From: Agrypnia vestita
Taxonomy: Eukaryota; Arthropoda; Insecta; Trichoptera; Phryganeidae
NCBI GenBank assembly: GCA_016648135.1
Contig: JADDOH010003941.1
Coordinates: 1-64,000 of the forward strand
Length of the DNA stretch: 64,000 nt
Direction: 5' to 3'
The notes under the pieces are model-generated. The model saw only the letters and a program-made list of their open reading frames with translations. It was not told the DNA's origin and made no database searches. The position numbers and the translations under genes were made by a program. This document shows, one piece after another, positions 1 to 11,312 of this stretch (its first letter is position 1; every line of letters starts with the position of its first letter).

Positions 1-261
1 TTTTTAGTGAGATCTCTGCTAACAAATGTAATAATAAAAAAATAAAATATTTGGGAAGTACTGTTTATGTATTTTGTGTAGAGTACTAAAGATCAACTAC
101 GCAAATTATAATTTGGATCGGTCCAATGGTTTTCTGATAATGTTAAATATTATATGGTCATGATAAATCTTTAAACTTCTTTATTTTCGGAGACAATGTC
201 CATGGCTGCAAACTGCACGTGTCTATGCCGTAACTACAAGATAGCCGCCTTAAATATAATA

Positions 262-402
262 TTCCGGGTGATCCGAGTATTTACTTTGTTATTGTCATTA
301 CTAAATAGTAAAAAGGCGAAGCGAAAAGTAAATAATGAAATAAATAGTGAAATAGTGAAGCGAAAAGCGCACGACCGAACGGTTGTGCGCTTTTTAGATT
401 AA
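262..402. repeat. Penelope-like mosaic fragment with terminator-like hairpin
   Basis: Positions about 265-310 match, in minus orientation, the coding tail of the Penelope-like copies near 950-1000 and 61230-61260. Positions 363-397 form a hairpin whose arms read AAAGCGCAC and GTGCGCTTT and which ends in a T run; a related GTGCGCTTTT string occurs in the Penelope-like tail at about 1120. It resembles a bacterial terminator only by chance of shape; the context is eukaryotic. The 196-402 open frame crosses this mosaic and is not considered a gene. Confidence 0.4.
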
Positions 403-741
403 TATATTATACCACTCCTGCATAGAATGTATTATTCTGGTTTTCTGGTCTCCTGCGTGACAAGTGGGCATGCTAATCACTGTTACGCCAATGCTGAATG
501 TTACAATTTTTAAATGCTTTCGTGACATATTTCATAGGGAAACTCGCTAAGTAAACATTATAAATATGCAACTTTAATATAATTCTATCAGACATCTGCT
601 AAGATTCCCGGGAGTTGCAGTATTTTTAAGTATTTTTGTCGCTGAGATATTAGTCCAGTATTTGTTTTGGTATTCTTATGGCATGATTTCTACTATTCAT
701 GTTATTTTTATGTATGAAAATTTATAATTCTAATTTACATT

Positions 742-1255
742 TCCAATGTGATTTCCGGTTTATTAAAAATTTACAGAGAAGCAATGAAAATAAGTAAAAG
801 AAGTATTCATATAATGAATGGTAGAGACGACAGCATTCAACTTCCAACCGCACGGAATAACGTACTAAATAATAATAATCATATTCCTAATACAAATAAT
901 ATTAATTATAAACCGCATATCATTGTGGAAACATCGACGCAATTAGAAAGTCCAACCACTTCATTATTAAATAATGACAATAACAAAGTAAATACACAGA
1001 TCACTAGAAACCAAACAAAATGGATTAACGGCGTCGCTGGAGAAACCCATCCCTCCACAAACACCTGATGCAGAATTCTTCAAACTCTCATTTGAGGGTG
1101 AGCTCCGGACTCAAACAATCGTGCGCTTTTCGGAGAAGTAGCTCAACGACAAGGTACCCTGATGTTGAACAGTGAGATCTGTTCGAAATGAGTCGACAGA
1201 CGACTGGTCACACAGAATTTGACGCAGGTTACCCCAAAATTATTAAGAACTAACA
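742..1255 (+). mobile_element. Penelope-like element, 3' fragment (copy A)
   Basis: The reading frame 748-1068 encodes the end of a Penelope-like reverse transcriptase/endonuclease protein: the block IYREAMKISK followed by RDDSIQLPTAR is the C-terminal block recalled from insect Penelope-like proteins. It is followed by an untranslated tail to about 1255 that contains a stem-forming motif at 1159-1189 (CTGATGT, GAACAG/CTGTTC stem, GAAAT). A second copy with the same order lies on the minus strand at 60975-61515, so this is a dispersed retroelement end rather than a host gene. There is no start codon; the copy is 5' truncated. The motif has lost the A of CTGANGA, so any ribozyme here is probably dead. 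Family assignment is from recalled protein features, not a search. Confidence 0.6.
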
Positions 1256-1589
1256 TATATACATATATGTCTAAGACATTTTTAAACAAATAAAGGAAAA
1301 TCGATTCGTTAATATTTTTTATTTATTAACAATATCTCCTTAACTTCCACGTAACTAAATGTCTGTTATCTATATTTGCTATCTATTTCTACATGTTTAA
1401 GAATTGATATAACATTATTAGAAAAATTAATAATATTTTCAATTTCATGTCAAATTATGCGGTTATGGGTTAATATTTAATGTAACAAAGTGATCTATTA
1501 GAATTCACTATTGTGATTATAAATACTAATAATAATACTAGCTTCAAACGAATCACAAACTTGCATATACATTTCAAAATAAATAATAA

Positions 1590-2010
1590 ATATCTTATAC
1601 TCCCTGCCCAATCCATTTTCCACACGATTTCACTATTCTATTATTCAAATGCATTTTCCCGTCTAAATTCGTTACATCTCGCCTATATCTCATTCGATTT
1701 TGAGGCACGCACATTCACAAGAGTGTTACTATTACACACGTGCATATGTATCTTGTACTATAGACCCATCTATATTTTATTTGCAATTCCGAAGCTTCTT
1801 GAAAAATTTGGTTTAAATAACATCACAGAACTATTAAATCAAATCACCACTCTATTTCAACATGGATTTATAAGCGTAAGATCAACTGTGATGAAATTCA
1901 CATTCTATACAACCTTTATTTCAAATAGTTTAACCAATGAATGTTAGACACGTTATATACTGATTTCAGTAAAGCGTTTGTCACCGTCAGCCACAAGATT
2001 TTACAAAAAA
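1590..2010 (+). mobile_element. Non-LTR retrotransposon RT-domain remnant
   Basis: The frame that stops at 1947 contains YYRPIYILFAIPKLLEK followed by QHGFISVRST, matching the conserved reverse-transcriptase blocks NYRPISIL and QHGF of I/Jockey-type LINEs. After a stop and frame change, positions about 1950-2005 read YTDFSKAF, the block that includes the first catalytic aspartate. An upstream frame carries ISPI near 1690, the expected preceding block. The fragment is therefore a frameshifted, stop-interrupted piece of the RT palm domain, truncated at both ends. The 144-residue open frame is not a host gene. Confidence 0.65.
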
Positions 2011-2725
2011 AAAAAAATTAATCCATAAAAACCAAATTTTTATTACACTCCCTTTCTCATTTACTAGTGGAAACTGGTTTGGCGCTTAACCTACGTGTTG
2101 GGCTTCGGTCGGGCGACACTACGAAAGGAAGTAATAAAAAATTTCAAAAAATCCAAAATTCTACTTTAATCAGATTCCGTGTCTACAAGATGCGTCGGAA
2201 TCTCCATACAAATTACTGAGTTGTATGAAAAAACCATTAAAAATTTGAGAAATCCAAAATTATAGTTTAATTATTTACTTTTTTTAACGAAAATTTGAAA
2301 GGTCTTCTTGATCGTCGCCACGAGTCTGCTTGCAAAGTTTTAGCTTGATTGGATCACGGGAAAAGGGTTAAAAATCGTCAAGCAGACGCTACTTAAAAGA
2401 AAGGAATTAAAAAAGTAACACATAAAAACCAAGTTTTTAGAATACTCCCTTTCTCATTTTAGGGTTTCGTGTTTACTATATGCGTCGGAATCTCCATACA
2501 GCTTGTATGAAAAAAGCATTAAAAATTTGAAAAATCCAAAATTATACTAAAATTATTATTATTTTTTAACGAAAATTTGATAGATCTTCTTTATCGTCGT
2601 CACGAGTCTGCTTGCAAAGTTTCAGTTCGATTAGATCACGGGAGAGGGGTTAAAAATCGATCCAAAGTTTTTTCGTCAAGCAAACTGACGCTACGAGTTA
2701 AAAGAAAGGAAGTAAAAATATATCT
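2010..2725 (+). repeat. Dispersed repeat family 'CCCTTTCTCATTT', two and a half tandem copies
   Basis: Three units start near 2035, 2165 and 2440. Each has some of: CCCTTTCTCATTT, a GCGTCGGAATCTCCATAC block, AAAAATTTGA, a GTCTGCTTGCAAAGTTT block, and an end like GACGCTACG...AAAGAAAGGAA. A further copy is at 46655-46965. No reading frame is conserved. It behaves as a non-autonomous element of unknown class. Confidence 0.6.
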
Positions 2726-3160
2726 TAACTAAAAATACAAGGAAATCTTTTATGTTGGTTTACAAGCATTTTTCTCATTTTTATCCTTGAAAGAATCTTA
2801 CAAGTCAAAATTCATTGGAAACACGACAAACAAAATTCGTTTTTTAAACTTGCTTGTATCTCCAATGACAATGTTGAAGCAAATTTCTCCATATTAAATA
2901 ATGAAAACCCAATTAATAATTTAATACCGCAGCCAGTGGCGCGGGTAGTTTCATTTTTATCTAAGGCGGTATATAAATATTTTAACTGTTAAAATAAATA
3001 AATATGCGATGCTCATATGTCAGTTCGAGTATGAAAATATATCCTCCCACCATTTTTTTACTTTTTTTAATTTAGTTTTAATTATTAATTTATTATTTTT
3101 TTATATTTTTGATGTTTATAACGTTAACTTTGTGGTTGGACATAATTATTAATTTTAATT
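2726..3160. other. AT-rich stretch, nothing recognised
   Basis: I see no coding signal, repeat match or RNA gene here. Confidence 0.5.
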
Positions 3161-3162
3161 AA

Positions 3163-3334
3163 ACAACTTTGTATTAACCACTTAACTTAACTTGTAACTC
3201 TACGTCTAACGGTTTCGATACTACTGTATCTTCACCAGGATGGAGACGCGAACTGCGTCCGTCCTGATGAAAATACAGTGGTATCGAAACCATTCGACGT
3301 AGAGTTACTAGTTAAATAGTTAATACAAATTTGT
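3163..3334. mobile_element. Inverted-repeat (hairpin) element C with hammerhead-like cores
   Basis: Two arms of about 80 bp are mutually reverse-complementary: the left arm runs from CAACTTTGTATTAAC through GTAACTCTACGT to GGTTTCGATAC, and the right arm mirrors it. The right arm holds CTGATGA (3264-3270), an ATAC/GTAT stem and GAAAC (3286-3290) on the plus strand. The left arm holds the same motif on the minus strand (3212-3238, with CTGGTGA). The layout equals the other inverted pairs at 36945, 52091 and 57793. I read it as an inverted terminal-repeat dimer of a Penelope-like element; it could also be an independent foldback MITE. Confidence 0.6.
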
Positions 3335-3567
3335 TTATACGCAATACTTATGTTTTAATATAAATATATCCTCTAAGCTCATTCCTACATTTTAAACATT
3401 TATTAACTATCATATCAAGCATAATTTTGAGGTTATTGTTTGCTAAAAATCAGCATGATCAAGTTATAAACACGGTGTAGTTTTTCTTTCACTTGCCAAA
3501 AAAATATCTCATGGAATTAGGTAGATTTTGAATTTCAAGTTCTCATGTGTACTGTAATGCACATTTT

Positions 3568-3745
3568 TATATAGAGACGTGGACATGAAATACGTGTCGC
3601 ATTAACATTCTTTCAATAATAACAAATAACAAACAAAGTTTAAAAAAAACTAAAGCTATGAAAATAGGGCTAACATGGTGTTCTAGCATGGAGCTCAAAC
3701 CATTGACCATCAGGTCACTAGGCGACATGCAAATTGTGATACAAA
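3568..3745 (-). mobile_element. tRNA-derived SINE copy
   Basis: On the minus strand a B-box-like AATGGTTTGAGC is followed by GTTAGCCCTATTTTCAT, and the copy ends in GCGACACGTATTTCATGTCC and TCTCTATAT. Copies with the same order are at 9540-9745 (minus) and 48370-48540 (plus). Confidence 0.55.
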
Positions 3746-4384
3746 GGCATCAAACTTACACGTATTATTTATGTTTATTCATGATGAATATTAAGTTTTG
3801 TATAATATAATCCAAATGTAATTATATACGAGTACATTATACATACACCATGTATATATGTTCTCAGAGGATTAATTATAATTTAAACTAATGTAGCGCA
3901 TAAAATTATATGAGAATCGGTTTATTTTACTAAAAAGCATAATTAAGCTACTTTTTACTCCCTCAAGAATCATTCCACAGTCCTGACCCAACGAAATGGG
4001 AGTTTTTAAACAACTTATATTTATACATTTTAGGTGATTTCTAACAATTAACAATAAAGGGTTGGGTAAACAGAAAGGCTTTATATAGTTATATTTAAAA
4101 AAATACAAAATAGTTTTATAGATATAAATGATTAAAAAAATGTTTGATTGAATGTTCTTACACACAGAATTAATTTATTAAAAACATGAAAAAAGTGGGT
4201 GTGGTAAAAATTTTTATTTGAACGATTGTAATTAACCATTACTTTGTGATTATTTATTTTTAATTAAATTAAATAAAAAATTCCTTCATTTAAACCATTA
4301 TATTTTTGGTAACACCAATCGGCTACGAAACCCTCATTTCTTCTTCGAAGTAAACTACAAACTATATATTACAAAATAAAAGCA
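3746..4384. other. AT-rich stretch, no gene seen
   Basis: The 97-residue minus-strand frame at 3872-4165 is of low complexity and shows no recognisable domain. I do not call it. Confidence 0.4.
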
Positions 4385-5650
4385 ATTGGATCAATCCATG
4401 CTAAGCAGTTCTGAATAAAATGTTGGTTGCTTGACCATCTCAAAAAAAATCATACGTGAATCAAAAGCGATCATTTTCATTTTACTCCTCACGCCGTTTT
4501 CGCATTTTCAGGCATCAATAATTTTCTAAGTAACTCAGCACCGGGTTACCCCAGGCTTTTAAAATAAACTGCAATATATTCAGTATATTTTGATTAATAT
4601 ACACAGTACTTGTATTGACGAAAATATATTATAATTATCTTGTCTTTATTTTTGTTCATGCACTCTTTGTAGCCAAATTTATTGAACGTTATTACGAAAA
4701 TTCAACTTTCGTAGGATAATTTCTCAAAGAATGAAAGGTTTGTCAGACTCAATTATTTCTGTGCTTTTATATACGAATATAATTACTTTAAAATGGCTAT
4801 ATAGTATCCAACTTCATTATAAATTTCAAATTTAAGATTCATCTCCTTATAAAATAAGGAGATGAATCTTATAGGCTTATAAAAATTGTGAATTCTGGCA
4901 AAAAATACTTGTTTACCAGAAGAAGTGGGTATTAGGTGCTATTCCATTTTTTAAGGCATTGTTAACCTTTAAAATAATATTTTTTTTATAAACCAGCTTG
5001 TAGACTGCTAAATATATAATTTTAAATTATTTAAGATTCAAATTTATCTCTTTAGGGTCAATCCATTTTAAGTAGTCTAGAAAAAAAATGGGTTGGTTGT
5101 TCATACATTTCGTATGTTCATTTTCTTATGTTCTGGGAGTTAAGCACTCATTTTTTTATAAAAAAATGTTGTATCTGGTTCAAAAATAGCGGTCGTTTTT
5201 GTTTTAGGTATCACTATTTTTTTCGCTTTCGCAGGCATTTACAATATTCTAAATTATTCAGCGCTGAATTATCCTTTTCAAATTAACTGCATTGTGTTCA
5301 GTATATATATTTTTTAAATAAAGCCTCATTTACCTGCCTAATATATTGTTGTTCATGTTACTTTTTGTAACCAAACAGGGAAGGAACAGATTCTCAGATT
5401 CTATTTTTAATGTGCTTTTCTTTATATAAGATGATAGTTACTTTATATAAAATATCAGTCAGGAGTAGCTTTACTATACTCTTTAATAATTCTAAATCCC
5501 TTAAAATTAGATTTTTGATTATTTTGATTTTTTGGCTGCATTACTCCTTTGCTACTCTTGCACTACTCCAAATAAAATCTAAAAATTGCCCAAATAAAAC
5601 TTCACTTCTATCCAACTTTAGAATAAATTTCAACTTTGAAATTTAAATAT
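4385..5650 (+). repeat. Diverged direct duplication (about 4385-4850 and 5050-5650)
   Basis: The two blocks share an ordered series: GTCAATCCAT / GATCAATCCAT, a TTTTCGCATTTTCAGGCAT-like segment, TCAGC(A/G)C, AAACTGCA...TTCAGTATAT, TTGTTCATG...TTTGTA(G/A)CCAAA, GTGCTTTT, and ATCCAACTT...ATAAATTTCAA. Divergence is high, so the duplication is old or represents two insertions of one family. The 78-residue frame at 5410 lies in the second block and is not called. Confidence 0.5.
4833..4871. repeat. Perfect short palindrome
   Basis: The arms TAAGATTCATCTCCTTAT and its exact reverse complement are separated by only about two to three bases. Confidence 0.8.
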
Positions 5651-6049
5651 CTCATGTTTCTTAATCCTTGTATTAAAATAATGATCAGTTTTCTGACGTA
5701 AAATAAGAGACAGTCATTACATTTCAATGAATAAATGCCAGAGAAAGTCGATTTATGAAAATTATCTTTACAATTCAGAATATTTTGAGTTTGTTCAAAT
5801 CTTTCAGAACAGTGCTGGATTTATGTCACAGAGACATTATTAATCATAGTATATTGCTCTCAAAATTCCGTAAAAATTAATTGTAGATTCCTCATTAGCG
5901 ACATCTGTGGGGATTTAGGGGAATGAAAATGGCTTTGTACAGGCCGCATGGAAAGGCGCTTACAACTCATATGTGAAAGCTTTCCACGCAATTTGAACAT
6001 ATATACAACTTCCGAAAAATGAATAAGCATGGTATATTCTATCATGGGT

Positions 6050-6210
6050 GGAAATGGCGAATGTTACATTGTGTAAAGTGATCACTTAAGCCAACCATAA
6101 AGATAGGTCATAAGTCCTATGTACACCCAAAATGACTTCTATACCTACTTTCCCATAATAAATTCAGTTTCGTCTCTGTGATGTCTATAATATACATTAA
6201 TTAATTATCT
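6050..6210 (+). repeat. Dispersed repeat X, copy 1
   Basis: It shares GTAAAGTGATCACTTAAGCC, ATAGGTCATAAG, ACTTCTATA, and TCGTCTCTGTGA blocks with copies at 11115-11312, 16115-16515, 27460-28302 and 33060-33235. No coding capacity. Confidence 0.6.
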
Positions 6211-6544
6211 TTACCTTTTTTAAAAAAATTTAAAAATATATATTTTTGTATAGAATAGTGGAATGGTTGTTAAAATACTTTACAAGTATTGGATTAAAAA
6301 ATTTTACGCCATAGCTTTATATTGTTGTTATTTCTTCATGTAGATACTGTATAAGAATTTATGTTCTATCTATTTATCTATTTAGTTATATCTATTCATT
6401 TTCAATTATTTTAATGAAATGTGTCTGTGCATTGGTACTTGCAATATTAATACATATTGTAAGAGTGTAACGTTAACTTTTGTTATTATAACGTGTAACA
6501 ATTGTTATTATTGTTGAAATATTTTAAGCTAAAACAAAACCAAC

Positions 6545-6930
6545 CATCCCGCTTGTTACGCTGACAAAGCCGCGTGTGAGCGCGTCCATTTAACACCGGG
6601 AAAGAAAAAGTACTTTTCCTGAAAGCTTGTATTCCTCTAAAAGCAGTCCCCGGGTGAGAAATTCTGGCAATATGTCAAGGCCTGGCTAGCACTTTTTTCA
6701 TATGACGAATAAAATACATACAATGTGAACAATCTAATGACGGACACATGTCGGATGTAATAAGTCTGTCGGGGCTCCTACACTCTACTTTTGACATCAT
6801 ATTCGAGTGCCTTACGTATATTTTATTAAATATACAAATACGTCTCTTTCGTGCGGATGATGCATCACTCTTAGCCCGGCTTCCGCTCTTTGAGCTATCG
6901 ACGTATTCACTCACAGTGTTGACTGGTACG
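6545..6930. other. Island of higher GC, unassigned
   Basis: This stretch is more balanced in base composition than its flanks, and overlapping open frames of 74 and 79 residues run on opposite strands. Neither shows a recognisable domain. It could be an old element or a regulatory region. Confidence 0.25.
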
Positions 6931-7999
6931 GAAGGAATCTATTTATCATATTTATTTACTTATAGCCGTTAGAGCTTTTACATTGAAGAATTAGTAAACA
7001 AAAATAATAATGCAATATAAAACATTATAATTAGAATATTTTAAAGCAAGGAAACATTAGATAAAAAATTGGAGGAGAGTGTACCTACTCATGTACGCGC
7101 GGTAGAAATTGAACGTCTTGGCGTGATTGTGATTATTGACATATCGGTTAAAAATGTACATTAATACAATGATACGATATAGAGAGAGATCATAAATATA
7201 ATTTACCTATAACACTTTAATATTGTTAAATTATTTTTTAAATTAATAATATTAAGGATATTAATTATTAATTATTTATGATATTAATTACTAATGGTAT
7301 TATCAATTGATATTATCAATGATATTAACAATAATTAATTAATTAATTTGTTTTTGAAACGCTGTCAATATATCAAACCTATAAAAATATACTGTGAAGG
7401 TTTTAATAAAAATTAAGTTTTTAAAAGTATTTTCAAAAAATACTTCCATTAATGTCTTTAAATTTTATTTTTGAACGTCAAACCATTATTCCGGCAAAAT
7501 TCACCTAATATTTATTTTATCAGGCATTCCTTACATTTTATTCTTTATTGTATAGGTACTCAAATACGTTTGATTATAGATTTTTTTAAAGTCATTTTTA
7601 TATTGTAAAATATTTTGAATCAGAGATGAGACTTTAAAAAAGGGATATTAAAAAATATTCCATGCAAAGAAATAATATTTTCATTATTATATAACATGAA
7701 AGGCATTTCAGAATACAAAGTAACGCCACCATTAGCAAGCAACTATTAGGGTGCTAAATCATTGAAACATACAATTATAACGTGGTTCAATGATAAATAA
7801 TTGCACGCAAGACCCAGTCAGCGCACTCGTTATACTCTGTGGCCTTAAAGTGTTTACTAACGTAAACTGATCTTATTTAATAAAAGACAACACGTCTTGT
7901 CACCCTTTAGGGTGGGTAAAAGTGTCAAATGCTCTTTTGTCAAATATAACATTTTCGTAATATTCAGTTTCGAAGTAAAATTGATAAAATAAATTACCT
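6931..7999. other. AT-rich, no gene; TTAA-rich low complexity at 7230-7345
   Basis: Positions 7230-7345 are a run of ATTAATTA and GATATTAAT repeats. I see nothing else. Confidence 0.5.
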
Positions 8000-8720
8000 A
8001 TTAAACTATTACCTACTAACCATCACCCATTTCTCCATGGGGTTTGCAAAAAAGGATAGAGCGCGATATTCTTCTGTCCTGACACATATTTATACAGCTT
8101 TACATACACAAAGCTCGACTATTGTTGAGTTTCCTAACAAGACCAGCCTCCAGAATCTGGATAATCTGGTCATTCAACGTCTTGCGTGGTCTCTTTCTAG
8201 TGCCATCAACATTTTTGTCATATATTTTCCTTACTCTTATTTCCTCATTCATTTTTTCAACATGCCTAGAGCATCTGAGCGACCATTTTGATTCTTTGAT
8301 TCATATGATGACTACGCTTTACTATCAGGTTTACTTTCTTTCCTAACTTCTTCATTCTTTACTCTTTCATAAATGGACTTGGAGCACATACATATAAGTG
8401 ATCTCCACCACATTTTTCTTCTTCTGCCAGCTCCAGGCTTCACTTATATACGTCAGTGTTGGTACCAGAATTCCACTGTGTACCGTTAGTCTTGCCTCGA
8501 TAGACATATTTCTATTAGAAAGTATTGCATCCAAAGCACCGTTCACCCTATTCCCTACGTCACTACTACCCTCCTCTTGATATCTTTCTCAGCCTTCTCT
8601 CTTCTGTCGATCATGCTTTCCAAATGTACAAATCCTCTACTTCTTCCAAACATTCATTGTCTGCTAATATTTTACTTGTCTTACTTTCCTCCTTGAATAC
8701 CATAACTTTTTTTATTGTTT
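8000..8720 (-). mobile_element. Non-LTR retrotransposon 3' half remnant (endonuclease-RT family)
   Basis: Read on the minus strand across frameshifts, 8715 to 8000 gives an ordered series known from insect endonuclease-reverse transcriptase LINEs: MVFKEESKT, a DNECLEEVEDLY segment, ARLTVHSGILVPTLTY (near 8475), KKMNEEIRVRKIY near 8245, VDGTRKRPRKT, and NNSRALCM. The element's 3' end sits at about 8005, next to CTACTAACCATCAC, the same end structure as the copies at 12838 and 62998. Frames are broken in several places. The 60-84-residue plus-strand frames here are shadows. Confidence 0.65.
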
Positions 8721-9539
8721 ATTTATTTAATTGCATTGTACATACTGGTGTTAATTACATTTCACATATTTGAAGTAATAATGAAAAACAGAATGAGAAT
8801 ATTAACGCTTACCCACGTTTAAATGATGATGACTTTTTATGACTTGTTTACATTAATATTCCGTGCATCTATCAAACAAAATAATAACTGTTATCCAATA
8901 TAGTTTTCATGTGAACTGTATATAAACAAATACAAGATTAAAATAAGAACACGAAAATAAATATTTAAAAATAAAAATAATTTGCAAATTCTCTGAATTT
9001 TAAATGCCGATATATATGTGTTGTAAAATTGCTACTCCGAATAATAATCCTCCCAAGCTGCGCAAAAAGCGTCATAATTTTGTTTTATCCCTTTGCCTTT
9101 GTCTCTGATAAAAATGCTCCAAAGTGTCAGATGATGTGTCGGCCAGGGTGAAAAATTGAGCGACTCCGATTTTTTACCGTGATATAATATTCCGACAAGG
9201 AAATGTTTTTTTCAGACATAATATTTCTATGGACATTCTTAAACATTCCTTCCATTAGTACTGTTACTGTGAATTTATTATCAATGTAATGTTATTATAA
9301 ATCTAATATCTCAAAAAATATTATGTCTATACGACTTATGCTCGCTCATACAATTAAAGTTCTATTTAATAGTTTTTTGATTCAATGTTGAACGTTGCAT
9401 TTGTGTCACATTATATTAATGCGATCATGTTATTATATTTTTAAAATACTTTTTTTTTAATAATTATGATTTTTGTTATGATATATAATTATGATATTTG
9501 GTACTTGTTTGTTTGCGTTACTTGGCTAAGTTTAAATTT
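8721..9539. other. AT-rich, nothing recognised
   Basis: No coding or repeat signal was identified here. Confidence 0.45.
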
Positions 9540-9745
9540 AAAAAATTAAATAGAGATACGGACACGGAATACGTGTCGTATCAATATTCTTACTATTTTC
9601 AAAATTTTGGTCAAAACTTAACGGTTGTGCTATGAAAATAGGACTAACTTGCTGGTGTCCTGGAATGCGGCGAACCACCGACCACTAGATCAATGGGCGA
9701 GCGTCATGATCATTACACCAACAAGCTTGTTAGATTATACTGTGA
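9540..9745 (-). mobile_element. tRNA-derived SINE copy
   Basis: The minus strand reads GATCTAGTGGTCGGTGGTTCG (the B-box region), then AAGTTAGTCCTATTTTCATAG, and ends in TACGACACGTATTCCGTG and TATCTCTATTTAA. It is the closest of the three copies to a functional B box. The flanking 82-residue frame at 9625 is incidental. Confidence 0.6.
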
Positions 9746-10068
9746 TGTTTTTGACTATTTTTTTTTTGAAAAAACATATTTTAGATTGCATAAATGAGAA
9801 GTTAGTTCTTTTTAATACACTTTTTGCACTTGCTGTAGAAGAGTCAAGTTCATCAATTGTTGTAGCCAAATGATGATGTTGGATGTTGTCACTCAACGAA
9901 ATTTTAGAAAAAGTTACTGAATGTCCCCATAGGGGTCCATTTATTATTCACATGTGATGAAATCTGGTTTTCAAAGTTTCATAAGACAGATTTATTGGAT
10001 AATTTCAATCAAAAAACCAATGACTGAGCCTCATTCTAGATATTGTAGTCGGAGTTGGTTCAACAGTT

Positions 10069-10351
10069 GGCCGTATTCTTAATTAAGCAATATTGCTATT
10101 TTATATATCTTGACAGTTATTGTAGGTGTAACATTGTTGTATTAGGTTTTTCAGGTTGATAATAAATTAATTCAATCAATTAGCTCATTATTCATAATTG
10201 AGAATATCGTTTATTTACGTTTTAGAGCTTTTTGAATAATTGAATTCATCAATTTCAAACCTGTCAAACTTTAAACGTCAAAATTAGTGGCACCACAATG
10301 TTAGACATAACTGTCAAGATATAGCAATATTGCTTAGATCAGAATACGGCC
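10069..10351. mobile_element. 283-bp hairpin MITE
   Basis: The ends are inverted repeats: GGCCGTATTCT at the left and AGAATACGGCC at the right. The arms continue through AAGCAATATTGCTAT, ATCTTGACAGTTAT and TAACATTGT over roughly 70 bp. The trinucleotide GTT lies immediately outside both ends, consistent with a 3-bp target duplication as made by PIF/Harbinger elements, although that superfamily usually prefers TWA. There is no coding capacity. Confidence 0.7.
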
Positions 10352-11114
10352 GTTTATCTCATAAATATAGACTCTTTCTGATTTTATTCACCATACATTT
10401 TTCACAGGACTAACAAAGGGTGCAAGATACTTGTTGAGTGTTCTCTTTTCGTTCTATTAATACTGGTCACTGTGTCCAACAATTCATTACGTATGATACT
10501 GAACTTTATGTGCGTATTATATTACAAAGCATTCAGTTTTTTATTAAATGAATTGTGTCTTAGTCGTCGACTTGTAAAGTGAATAAATAGCATTTCTTAA
10601 TGTAGAACGGACTCCAATTTGTAATGTTCCAATACAATCAAAGGGCGGATATGGCCCACCTCAACGAGGCGCTGCTCCAGCCAAATCGGTTCTTAGCGCC
10701 GCAAAGTATGCAGATACGATAGAGGTTCATTAGTGACGTATTTAGCGCAGAGACGCCAAGAGGTCAACAACGCCGCACATTGGGCATCTGTCGAGATACC
10801 TTACTAAATAGTAAATCTCTTCAATAATATAGTCAACGGTTCTGCGCATTGAGTTAGGTAAACTTTTCTAAGGAGTAAAGAAATCCCTGGGGAAATAAAT
10901 AGTCCCTGAATATTGAAGAGTCTCCTTCCCATACTTTGTCTTAACACAATTTAGACGAGACGTACTTCTTTACATACCTACGTGCTAAGTTTCTTTGAGA
11001 AATATTAAGACATTTGTAAAATACAATATTTCTCTGATTAATCAAGATACATTATAGATGTCTCATAGTGACGAATCTATTTTTTTTATATATGTAGTAG
11101 TCTATTGTAGGTGA
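10352..11114. other. No gene; GC-richer patch at 10630-10800
   Basis: The patch carries GGCGCTGCTCCAGCC and GCCGCACATTGGGC. I cannot assign it. Confidence 0.35.
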
Positions 11115-11312
11115 ATTTGGTGAACGTTACATTTATAAAGTGATGACTTAAGCCAGCCATAAGATAGGTCGTAAGCCCCATGAACACCCAAAAAGACTTC
11201 TATATCTACTTTTCCACGTATAAAAATATAGCCTCGTCTCTATGAGACATCTATTATATATTTTGATTAATGATGTCCCTCTAGGGAGACAAAATCCTGT
11301 ATTGTGTTCTCG
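11115..11312 (+). repeat. Dispersed repeat X, copy 2
   Basis: It shares AAGTGATGACTTAAGCCAGC, GATAGGTCGTAAGCCC, and a right end with CCCTCTAGG..ACAAAATCC related to copy 28166-28302. Confidence 0.6.

Noticed and set aside
196..402. 68-residue frame ending in a terminator-like hairpin
   Set aside because: It spans a mosaic of Penelope-like fragments. Intrinsic terminators are a bacterial feature and the window is clearly an animal genome.
1513..1947. 144-residue frame as a novel gene
   Set aside because: Its second half is a LINE reverse-transcriptase block and continues out of frame with further RT sequence.
7230..7345. Replication origin or matrix attachment region
   Set aside because: AT-rich low complexity alone is not evidence in a genome of this composition.
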